From Solirubrobacteraceae bacterium (GTDB lineage Bacteria > Actinomycetota > Thermoleophilia > Solirubrobacterales > Solirubrobacteraceae): a DNA stretch of 64,000 nucleotides. Below are positions 57,332-64,000 of this stretch, piece after piece. A program made the translations under genes and the position numbers. The DNA is taken from assembly GCA_017882375.1 (NCBI GenBank), contig JADGPP010000001.1, positions 35,268 through 99,267 on the forward strand, given 5' to 3'. The number at the start of each line of letters is the position of its first letter. Position 1 is the first letter of the stretch. The notes below the pieces were generated by a model, which was not told where the DNA came from, did no database searches, and saw only the letters and a list, made by a program, of their open reading frames with translations.

Positions 57332-58108
57332 TCAGACGATTTCGATCGGCGTGCCCACGTTGATGATTTGCCACAAGCGCGCCATCGCTGCATCGCGCAG
57401 GCGGATGCAGCCGTGTGAAGGACGACCGGGGATCAGCTGCGGTTCGTTGGTTCCGTGAACGCCGACGACGCCGCCGCCGGGCCATTCGCTGAGCGTCGGC
57501 GCATAGGCACTCGTCCCCAACGCGTACGGGCCATAGATCGGGGATCCGATCGCGATCAGCTTCTCGATGACGTAGAAGTGCCCAGCGGGTGTCGGGAGAG
57601 CCGGCCGACCGACGCCGGCGGGCGCGTTCCAGATCTGACGAGCACCGCGATAGAGGGTTGCCTGCAAGGTCTCGCGGTCGATGCGCAAATGATCGCGGGT
57701 CACGTGCATTTCGCCCAGCGCATGGGCCGGGACCCAGCCCTTCAGGCCGTTGGGGCGACCGGGAACGGGCACGAGTATCCACTTGCTCGACCCGACCGAA
57801 TACGAGCGCAGCGCAAGGTAAGGCTGCGCCTGCCCCTCACCGGTGAGCAGCTTCAGATGGCCGAGCACCCGCGACCGCTGCGTGGGACCGCTGTGTACCG
57901 CCACTGCCGCTTCGGGATACGCCCAACGCGACAGCGTCTTCAGGTTAGACAGCGTGGCAACGATGCCTGCGCCTGGCTGAACGGCCTGGATCGCCGCGAC
58001 GGAGCTCGAGGGAGCAGCCACAGCCAGCAGAGGCAACGAAAGGCCCAGAACAAGGCTGCAGCCCAGCCCCCGCCGCAGCCGACCCGACAGCGATTCGAGC
58101 GCGTACAT
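57332..58108 (-). CDS. L,D-transpeptidase (YkuD) with N-terminal SH3-like region
   Basis: 258 residues from ATG 58108. Signal peptide ends near residue 40 (SLPLLAVAAPSSSVAA). Residues ~45-130 form an SH3-like domain (AAVAVHSGPTQRSRVLGHL, KGWVPAHAL). The catalytic domain holds VVGVHGTNEPQLIP and RPSHGCIRLRD, with the His and the catalytic Cys. Cross-links peptidoglycan 3-3 or attaches surface proteins. Its stop is only 64 bp from the Ig-like gene's start, and its start lies 2 bp after the DUF11-type gene's stop, so all may be co-expressed. Confidence 0.9.
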   Translation of the reverse strand: MYALESLSGRLRRGLGCSLVLGLSLPLLAVAAPSSSVAAIQAVQPGAGIVATLSNLKTLSRWAYPEAAVAVHSGPTQRSRVLGHLKLLTGEGQAQPYLALRSYSVGSSKWILVPVPGRPNGLKGWVPAHALGEMHVTRDHLRIDRETLQATLYRGARQIWNAPAGVGRPALPTPAGHFYVIEKLIAIGSPIYGPYALGTSAYAPTLSEWPGGGVVGVHGTNEPQLIPGRPSHGCIRLRDAAMARLWQIINVGTPIEIV

Positions 58109-58110
58109 GC

Positions 58111-60447
58111 TCAGCCGGTGAAACGAGGCGCGACCCTGGCGGCGAACGGGCGCACGAACGTTCGGGCGCTCGCCGCCGTCGCACACGTGGGGTTGAGCAT
58201 GACCGTCCTGAACGAAACCCTGTGCGGCCCGTAGGAGAGCCTGCGCGGGTTGATCTTGATGCTGAACTGGCCGCCCTTTGCCTGCGACCGCTGCAACGTC
58301 CGCACGCGGTGCCCGTCGATATAGAAGGTGATCCGCTTCACGCCGCGCGAGCTGACGCGCACGGTGAACGGCCGTCGTTGCGGTCCGCTGATCCCGCCCA
58401 TCCGGGGTGACGCTTCGCATCGCGCCAAGACCCCTACCTGTGGCGGCGGCTGGACCAGCTGTTTGCCGGGGGCCTGTGCCAGGACTTCGACTTCGACCTT
58501 GGGAGACGTCAGGACCATTGGTTCCTGCCCCGCTGCGCCGCCAGTCACGGTGGCTTCGTTTTCGTAGATCCCCGGGCTGATGAGAACGTGCTGGCAGGTG
58601 AATTTCGTCGAGGTCGCAGGGGCGACCGCCATTGCGCCCGGACCGCCGGCGATTGCGTCACAATGCGCGTCGGTGAAGTGCGCGATCGTCAGCGGGGCGT
58701 TACCGGTGTTGCTGACGACGATTTCGTATTCGACGATCTGTCCGACCGTCGCCGCCAGACGCGCCGCCGTGAAGTCGCCGGCTCCGCCTACCCTCTGCCG
58801 CTTCGCGACAGTGAAGCCCACCACCGGCGCCTGACCGACGATCACTTCGACCGGAGCAGAGTGCTTCGGCGGCATCGCTTGGCTCCCCGGGGGGGTCGCC
58901 GTGACGCTCGCTTCGTTGATGTACGGACCGACGCTCGCGAGCACGTGCTGACAGGTGTAGATGGATTGTTCGCCCGGCGTGAGCAACGCCGAGCCGGGGC
59001 CGCCCGCAAACGTGCCGGGGTCACAGTGGGCGTCTGTGAAATCGGACATCGCCAGCGTGGTTTCGCCGGTGTCCTTGACGATGATCTGATAGTCGACCGT
59101 TTCGCCCAACACGCCCGTCAGCGGTGTGGTGACGAAACCTCCCTGGCTGCCGGCGATCTGCTGGAGCTTTTCGATCGTGAAGTCCGGTTTCGCCGCCGTC
59201 ACTTCGACTTCGTTTGAGATCTGCGTCAGCGGGTTTCCACCCGCCGTCCTGGCCGTTGCGCTGGCTTGGTTAATGTATGCGCCGACCGTGCTCAGCACGT
59301 GCCGGCACGTGAAGGTCGTGCTCTGGCCGGGCGTCAGCGGGCTTGTCCCCGGGCCGCCGCCGAGCGTCCCCGCGTCACAGTGCGGATCGACGAATTCGCT
59401 GATCGTCTCCGAGACGTTGGCCGTATTGCTCACGACGATCTGGTAGTCGACGGTCTGTCCGACGATGCCGGTGAGCGGCGCGGTCGTGAAGCCGGAAGCG
59501 CCACCGGCAATCTGCTGTCGCTTTTCGATCGTCAGCGACGGTTCAGCGGTCGGCTGGGGAGATTCGATCGTGAATCCGGTCGTGAGCGTGGTGAACGGTT
59601 TGGATTCGAGATCGGCTTCGATCAGCGAGCTGCCCGGGTAGCACGACGAGTCTCCGATCAGCAGAACGAACGCGTTGCCGCCGTTGTCGAGCGCCAGCCC
59701 GTTGACTTCGGACACGCCTTCCGCGCCGGTTCGGTCCTCCCGTATCCAGTGCAGGTGCGGCGCATTTTGACAGCGGCTCAGCATCTCATCTGAGGCGATT
59801 CGGATCTGCTGCTCGGCGCGGCCCGGGAACTCCGCCTCGACGATCGTCGCCACCGCGCCGCTTTGCGCATCCTCAACCTGCGCGGCAGGCAGCGCCGAGA
59901 CCCCTTCGGGCGTCTCGCCGGGTGGCAGGACCGAAAACGACGTGGTGAAGCTTTCAAACGGCGCGTTGTCCATGTGGGCCGAGACCAGGCTTTCGCCCGC
60001 CTGGCACCCCGGCCCGGCGATCAGCGCGACAGTTGCGTTGCCGTCGGCGTCGAGCGTCAACGTCACACTGCGCGTATTGACGACTTCCTTGAACGGGCTC
60101 GTCACGTACCACGTGAGAGCTTCACCGCAGCGGGAGAAGAGCTGTGAGGCGGACACGGTTATTTCCGAGCCGGTCCCGTAGAGCAGGGGATCGCACTCGA
60201 CTTCGACCACGTCGGCGACGGTCGCCGTCGTGCCGAACTCGCCCTGAGCGGTAAACGACGGCAGCGAGTGCACGACACAGGTCGCCGGCGTGGAGGCAGC
60301 GACGAGGCCTGCGCCGTCTGCGCCACGTGCGCTGCTCGAGGCAGACGCCCCGCCAGCAATGCCCGCGGGGATCGCAAACGCTGCCGCAGCCGCGAGAGCG
60401 GCAAAAAAAGCCCCCATTCGAGATATGTACGTCACACGCGAATCCAT
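58111..60447 (-). CDS. Secreted protein with duplicated N-terminal domain, three DUF11-like repeats and a C-terminal beta domain
   Basis: 778 residues from ATG 60447 (GGAGG nine bases upstream; the longer frame to 60609 is intergenic). Signal peptide to about residue 35. Residues ~50-290 match the whole mature part of the neighbouring 60727-61554 protein (both contain SLPSFTAQGEFGTTATVADV and IGDSSCYPGSSLIEADLE). Three DUF11-like repeats (~130 residues each, TVDYQIVVSNT, FTDAHCDPGTF, YTCQHVLASVG) follow, each with two Cys. The final ~120 residues (RRPFTVRVSSRGVKRITFYIDG) are Ig-like. Likely cell-surface structural. Confidence 0.82.
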   Translation of the reverse strand: MDSRVTYISRMGAFFAALAAAAAFAIPAGIAGGASASSSARGADGAGLVAASTPATCVVHSLPSFTAQGEFGTTATVADVVEVECDPLLYGTGSEITVSASQLFSRCGEALTWYVTSPFKEVVNTRSVTLTLDADGNATVALIAGPGCQAGESLVSAHMDNAPFESFTTSFSVLPPGETPEGVSALPAAQVEDAQSGAVATIVEAEFPGRAEQQIRIASDEMLSRCQNAPHLHWIREDRTGAEGVSEVNGLALDNGGNAFVLLIGDSSCYPGSSLIEADLESKPFTTLTTGFTIESPQPTAEPSLTIEKRQQIAGGASGFTTAPLTGIVGQTVDYQIVVSNTANVSETISEFVDPHCDAGTLGGGPGTSPLTPGQSTTFTCRHVLSTVGAYINQASATARTAGGNPLTQISNEVEVTAAKPDFTIEKLQQIAGSQGGFVTTPLTGVLGETVDYQIIVKDTGETTLAMSDFTDAHCDPGTFAGGPGSALLTPGEQSIYTCQHVLASVGPYINEASVTATPPGSQAMPPKHSAPVEVIVGQAPVVGFTVAKRQRVGGAGDFTAARLAATVGQIVEYEIVVSNTGNAPLTIAHFTDAHCDAIAGGPGAMAVAPATSTKFTCQHVLISPGIYENEATVTGGAAGQEPMVLTSPKVEVEVLAQAPGKQLVQPPPQVGVLARCEASPRMGGISGPQRRPFTVRVSSRGVKRITFYIDGHRVRTLQRSQAKGGQFSIKINPRRLSYGPHRVSFRTVMLNPTCATAASARTFVRPFAARVAPRFTG

Positions 60448-60726
60448 CGTCGGCCCCCTCCGTGGTGTGCCTGTCTCGGTCCGCGAACGCCTTTTCGCGA
60501 AGCAAAGCCGACAAACCGTATCAAAGCTGACATAGCTGGTCAAACATTCCAATGGCAGTCCAGGCCACTTGATGCTCGACTGTGGCCCTGCGGGCTGCGT
60601 CTCGGCCATTCAACATCAAGTGACATGGCTGAAACGCAGCTGGCCCCAGAAGACTTGAGTCTCCCGGGGCCAGCTGGCCGCCCAGATCACCTCGACCCAG
60701 GCGAAACGACTACCGGTTCAGAAGCT
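60448..60726. other. Hairpin-rich intergenic region
   Basis: 279 bp without a gene. Two structures: a 9-bp inverted repeat CACTTGATG/CATCAAGTG (60566-60574 and 60614-60622), and an extended hairpin with perfect 11-bp outer arms (60637-60647 and 60666-60676) and an inner AGACT/AGTCT stem. The latter lies 50 bp past the stop of the 60727 gene on the minus strand and is a likely terminator for it. Confidence 0.55.
60637..60676 (-). terminator. Extended hairpin downstream of the small secreted paralogue
   Basis: Arms 60637-60647 and 60666-60676 are perfectly complementary (11 bp); the 18-base loop contains a further 5-bp stem. Follows the stop at 60727 (minus strand) by 50 bp. Confidence 0.6.
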
Positions 60727-61554
60727 CTAGAACCTAGGTGCCGGAGCTTCCACCCCGAACGTGGTCGTCAGCGTCTTGAACGGTTTCGCTTCGAGATCGG
60801 CTTCGATCAGCGAGCTACCCGGGTAGCAGGACGAGTCACCGATGGCGAGGACGAATCCGTTGCCGTCGTTGTCGAGCTGCTGCTGGGTGACTTCACTTGT
60901 GTCCGACTGTTCGGACCGGTTCTCGGTGATCCAGCGGACGTGAGGCCATTTCTGGCAACGCGAGTAGAGCTCGGCCGAGCCGACGCGGTACTTGGCCTCC
61001 GCTTTGCCCGGGAACTCCGCCTCGATGATCGTGGCCACGGCACTTGATTCCGCGTCCTCGATCTGTGTTGGGTTAAGCGCCGTCACGCCTTCAGGAGTCG
61101 TGGTCGGCGGCAGCACCGAGTAGTCGGTCGTGACCGATTCAAACGGCTGGTTCAGCTCGTGCACCGCGACCAGGCTGTCTCCGGCCTGACACTGCGGACC
61201 CGCGATCAGCGCGACGGTCGCGTTGCCATCGGCATCGACCTTCAGCTTCACGCCCCGTCCGCCGTTCTGGACGGAATACGGGTTCGGGATGTACCACGAG
61301 ATTTCGCCGTTACAGCGGGAGTACAGCTGTGAGGCGACCACTTCCACTTCAGAGCCCGTCCCGTATTCGGCGGGATCGCAGCCGACTTCAATGACGTCCG
61401 CGACCGTCGCCGTCGTGCCGAACTCGCCCTGTGCCGTGAATGACGGCAGCGACTTGACCGTACACGTACCTGTGTTGGCTGATGCGGAACCGACGAACAG
61501 CAGCAAGCTGCTCGCGAGGACCATCAGACCCGCGCATAGATTACGTCTCTCCAT
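60727..61554 (-). CDS. Secreted paralogue of the DUF11 protein's N-terminal region
   Basis: 275 residues from ATG 61554 (GGAGGA six bases upstream). Signal peptide MERRNLCAGLMVLASSLLLF to about residue 27. The mature part is two related ~115-residue units: both have a SRC Cys, an aromatic W-Y/W-I segment, an L-D-(A/N)-DGN strand and a D-SL/SSL helix start (DADGNATVALIAGP and NDGNGFVLAIGDSS). The same two-unit region forms the N-terminus of the 58111-60447 protein. Function unknown; exported and probably disulfide-bonded. Confidence 0.75.
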   Translation of the reverse strand: MERRNLCAGLMVLASSLLLFVGSASANTGTCTVKSLPSFTAQGEFGTTATVADVIEVGCDPAEYGTGSEVEVVASQLYSRCNGEISWYIPNPYSVQNGGRGVKLKVDADGNATVALIAGPQCQAGDSLVAVHELNQPFESVTTDYSVLPPTTTPEGVTALNPTQIEDAESSAVATIIEAEFPGKAEAKYRVGSAELYSRCQKWPHVRWITENRSEQSDTSEVTQQQLDNDGNGFVLAIGDSSCYPGSSLIEADLEAKPFKTLTTTFGVEAPAPRF

Positions 61555-61843
61555 GACTTCCTCCAGTGATTTTGGTTTGGACCCACCGCTGGCCAATGCT
61601 GCCGGCCAACACTCCGGAAGACCCTCCCCTTTCTGAAGGGACCTTCCCGCGGGCAAGCAATTTCTATCATAAGGGAGCATAAAGGGGGAATCGAAAAAGG
61701 TCGCAAATTGCGGGTTTTTTGATCGTCTCAGGCCGATAACAGGCCAATATGTGGACGTTGCGGGTCCGTTCGCGAGCTGAATCGAGCACCCGCGCAGCGG
61801 ACCGGATCGCCGGATCGAGGCGGCGATCCCCGCCGTGCGAGCG
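61555..61843 (-). other. Intergenic leader region of the 60727-61554 gene
   Basis: 289 bp with no gene. On the minus strand it contains AT-rich segments with a possible -10 TATGAT (61666-61671), a small CGCA-ATT-TGCG hairpin beside T-runs on both strands (about 61692-61720) that may end the 61844 gene, and a ~100-base leader with a CCCTTC/GAAAGGG-type stem near 61625-61645 before the start codon. No riboswitch class recognised. Confidence 0.4.
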
Positions 61844-64000
61844 TCAGCGATGGAGCGTGAAGGGCCCGGATACGCTGACCGCCGTGCCGCCGGCCGGCGT
61901 GAAGCTGCACGTCGCCTTGAGCCGAACACGGCGAGATCTTCTCAGCAGGCGCCGGCCGGCCGGGGTCAGACGGATCTTCAGCGTGGCCGATCCCGCGGCC
62001 GGGAAGACGACTTTGCCGGACGCGACGAGCACCGGGGGAGGAGGACGCCGAGCGCCCTTCGCGCGGGGTGGTAGGTAGAACCACTTGACGACGGCGGTCC
62101 CCGCCTCCGGCGCCTTGAAGCGCTGCTTGAACATGCCGCTCTTGAGCAGCGCGCCGATCCTCGCGCCCGGCCCCTTGGGAATGAGCTGCTCGGCGAACAG
62201 GGCGGCGACGCCGCCCACTGCGGCTTTGGCGACCGGCGCACTGGCTGCCGGTTTACTCGGGCCACCAGGGAAGACGATCGGGGCGAGCGTGGTGAAGGTC
62301 GAGTCCGCGCCCACGCCGGTCCCGCCTTCGCCGACGGCGACGATCCGCACGTGGTACGTGGTGCTGGGGTGCAGGCCGTATACCCGCGCGAACACGGCCA
62401 CGGCGCCCGTGCTTGCCGCTGGGAACGCCGCGAGTTCAGCCACGAACCCACATTCGACCTGGCTTCCGTAGGAGGTCGTGGGTCCGTATTCGAAGTGGCA
62501 GTCGGACACCGAGCCGGCGTGGGGATTGACCGATGCGTACAGTGCCGCCGAGCTGCGCGTCACGTCGGATGAGGCTTCTGTCTCAGCGGTGGGGGCGATC
62601 TGCGCGACCACGAACGTCATCGGTTTGTTGCTGGGCGGTTCGTTGCTGCGGCCGATCCCGTTTCCGATGCTGCTCTCTTGTTCTGCCACCGCGGAGTATT
62701 CGCCGAAGTCGAGCGGTTCTTCCAGCCTGCCGGCGACCCATACTCCGCTGCTCACTTCCGCTTCGACCGTGAGTGGATTGCCTGCAAGAGCAGCGCCGTG
62801 ATAGGTCTTTACCATCACGGGATTCGATTCGTTGGCGGTGCCGGAGAACGACGGAGCGCGGTTCGGCGACGGCGACGGCAGCGTGTTGAGCGTGACAACG
62901 GGCTTCTGGGTGTCGATCGTGAACGAGACGGCTTGAGAGCTGCCGGGCAGGTTGCCAGCGAGCGCGCTCGGCTGCGTGGCTATCGCGGTGTACCGGCCAT
63001 CTGGAAGCGCAGGAAGCGCGGGAACGGATTCCCAGCTTCCCACCGATTCCTTCTTGGCTTTCACAGTCCGCACCGGACCACCTGCGACGGCCGAACCCTG
63101 GTAGATGGACACGGTGATGGGCGAGGATTCGCTGGTGTTGCCGCTGAAGCTCGGCTCCGTGGCGTTCGACGGGGTCGTCGGCTGGTTCAGAGTCACGACA
63201 GGCGCTTCCGTGTCGACGACGAAGGTGGCCGGGGCGCTGGCGCCTGTGGCGTTGCCGATCGCGCTGGGCGTCGTGGCTACGGCGGTGTAGACATGGTTGC
63301 CCGATGGCAGTTTTACCGGGCCCGATACCCACCCTCCTGCTTTGACAGGCACGTTCGCTATTTCCGCCACGGTCGGGCCATCGGGGGTCTGTCCCGCGTG
63401 GATGAATACAGTCACCGGATTCTTTTGGCTTTCTGGCCCGGAAACCGTTCCCTTGAAGGATGGCGTCGTCACGTTGGACGGGGTCGTGGGCTGGGCCAGC
63501 GTCACGTTTGGCGCACTCGTGTTGATTTCAAAGGTCACCGGCGTGCTGGATCCGGTGGGGTTTCCCAGCGAGCTCGGCTCGCTTGCGACCACCGTGTATT
63601 TGCCGTCTTCCAGCGCCCCGACAGGCGTAGAACTCCACCGACCGCTCGTCACCTGGGCCGGTGGCGGTTCCCTGACCGGCGTGCCGACGGCCGTGGTGCC
63701 CGCGTAGAGCTTGACCGTCACCGGTTTCGATTCGCTGGCGGTGCCGGAGAACGCGGGGGTTGTTTCGCTCGATACCAGCGGGGGCGATTTCACCACCACT
63801 TCAGGCGGGTTGGTGTTGACTTCGAAGGTGAGCGGCGGGGTGCTCTTGCCATCGGCGTTTCCGAGTCCGCTTTTCTCGGTCGCTTCGACCGTGAAGCTGT
63901 GTTTGCCTTTGGGCAGTTCCGGGCTCGCGGCGCCCGAGGACCAGCTGCCGCCGCTGGCCGTCGCGGTCGCTTTGGCGATCTGTGTGCCGCCTTGCAGGAT
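61844..64000 (-). CDS. Large surface protein with Ig-like repeats (N-terminus beyond the right edge)
   Basis: At least 718 residues; the frame is open to the window edge and the N-terminus is missing. Visible layout: about five Ig-like repeats of ~95 residues with the pattern P-V-V-x-L-N-x-P-T-T-P-S-N-x-T-x-P-S-F-x-G and ending G-x-A-T-F-V-V-D-T (TTPSNATEPSFSGNTSES is one), a fibronectin-like domain (FEYGPTTSYGSQVECGF), then the C-terminal module shared with the 54472-57267 protein (FKAPEAGTAVVKWFYLPP, LTPAGRRLLRRSRRVRLKA). The GTG at 63799 is inside a repeat and is not the start. Confidence 0.85.
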   Translation of the reverse strand: MLQGGTQIAKATATASGGSWSSGAASPELPKGKHSFTVEATEKSGLGNADGKSTPPLTFEVNTNPPEVVVKSPPLVSSETTPAFSGTASESKPVTVKLYAGTTAVGTPVREPPPAQVTSGRWSSTPVGALEDGKYTVVASEPSSLGNPTGSSTPVTFEINTSAPNVTLAQPTTPSNVTTPSFKGTVSGPESQKNPVTVFIHAGQTPDGPTVAEIANVPVKAGGWVSGPVKLPSGNHVYTAVATTPSAIGNATGASAPATFVVDTEAPVVTLNQPTTPSNATEPSFSGNTSESSPITVSIYQGSAVAGGPVRTVKAKKESVGSWESVPALPALPDGRYTAIATQPSALAGNLPGSSQAVSFTIDTQKPVVTLNTLPSPSPNRAPSFSGTANESNPVMVKTYHGAALAGNPLTVEAEVSSGVWVAGRLEEPLDFGEYSAVAEQESSIGNGIGRSNEPPSNKPMTFVVAQIAPTAETEASSDVTRSSAALYASVNPHAGSVSDCHFEYGPTTSYGSQVECGFVAELAAFPAASTGAVAVFARVYGLHPSTTYHVRIVAVGEGGTGVGADSTFTTLAPIVFPGGPSKPAASAPVAKAAVGGVAALFAEQLIPKGPGARIGALLKSGMFKQRFKAPEAGTAVVKWFYLPPRAKGARRPPPPVLVASGKVVFPAAGSATLKIRLTPAGRRLLRRSRRVRLKATCSFTPAGGTAVSVSGPFTLHR

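Noticed and set aside
60448..60609. N-terminal extension of the DUF11-type protein to 60609
   Set aside because: The extra residues lack a signal-peptide pattern, cover the intergenic hairpins, and the ATG at 60447 has a good ribosome-binding site.

Overview
The window is a high-GC bacterial chromosome segment, most consistent with an actinobacterium of the class Thermoleophilia (Solirubrobacterales-like). The reasons are near-exclusive GAG/AAG/GCC codon use in housekeeping genes, an HspR-controlled dnaK-grpE-dnaJ-hspR-clpB operon, an inositol-phosphate synthase with a CDP-alcohol phosphotransferase, and secreted proteins whose signal peptides carry the motif YAN-x(2,3)-ATLAL-x-FA-x-SGGA-x-AA, which I associate with this class. 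No rRNA, tRNA or CRISPR array was recognised.

Layout. 1-3947 (minus): purine genes purE-purB-purC-purS-purQ (purQ runs off the left edge) behind a GYD-domain gene. 4075-5629 (plus): two tandem secreted collagen-like proteins, separated by a terminator and a 57-bp near-identical fragment of the GYD gene. 5675-12111 (minus): the chaperone operon; its ClpB has no N-terminal domain, and a palindromic operator-like sequence lies ahead of dnaK. 12300-21400: hemolysin III family protein, endonuclease III, a dehalogenase-like hydrolase, a large membrane protein, then a probable inositol-lipid cluster (PAP2/AUR1-like, CDP-alcohol phosphotransferase, myo-inositol-phosphate synthase, a fusion of half a GT4 glycosyltransferase with a PHP phosphoesterase), and a divergent uracil-DNA-glycosylase-like protein. 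21477-22777: a compact, lower-GC unit with 44-bp imperfect terminal inverted repeats enclosing one AAA+ ATPase/winged-helix gene. 22824-27537: exported beta-carbonic anhydrase, quinone oxidoreductase, RlmD-like methyltransferase, argF and a cupredoxin lipoprotein. 27594-30776: thiamine genes thiO-thiS-thiG facing away from thiE. 30769-37560 (plus): a tightly overlapping operon for the lipoyl-dependent pyruvate (or branched-chain) dehydrogenase complex with a few accessory genes. 37573-38261: vapBC. 38330-42230: lipB-lipA, rhomboid protease, a 57-aa membrane peptide and a D,D-carboxypeptidase. 42290-44708: two acyl-CoA dehydrogenases behind a TetR-type palindrome. 44742-53516: lytic-transglycosylase-like protein, GH76-like enzyme, SDR, duplicated-sensor lipoprotein, transaldolase-transketolase and an alpha/beta hydrolase. 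53568-53990: an intergenic stretch with a leftward promoter and no convincing gene. 53991-64000 (minus): a cell-surface locus with a lipoprotein, two large Ig-like repeat proteins (one cut by the right edge), an L,D-transpeptidase and two paralogous secreted proteins.

How the genes work together. LipB and LipA make the lipoyl cofactor used by the E2 subunit of the dehydrogenase operon 1.5 kb away, and ThiE/ThiG/ThiS/ThiO feed the TPP cofactor of its E1 subunit. Transketolase is another TPP enzyme. The inositol cluster plausibly makes inositol-phosphate, joins it to CDP-diacylglycerol, and carries two candidate phosphatase domains (PAP2 and PHP) for the resulting lipid phosphate. The most unusual element is the inverted-repeat-bounded AAA+ ATPase unit at 21477-22777. 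Its ends each carry three copies of a TGTACCG motif, and it looks like an undescribed single-gene mobile or replicon-like module.
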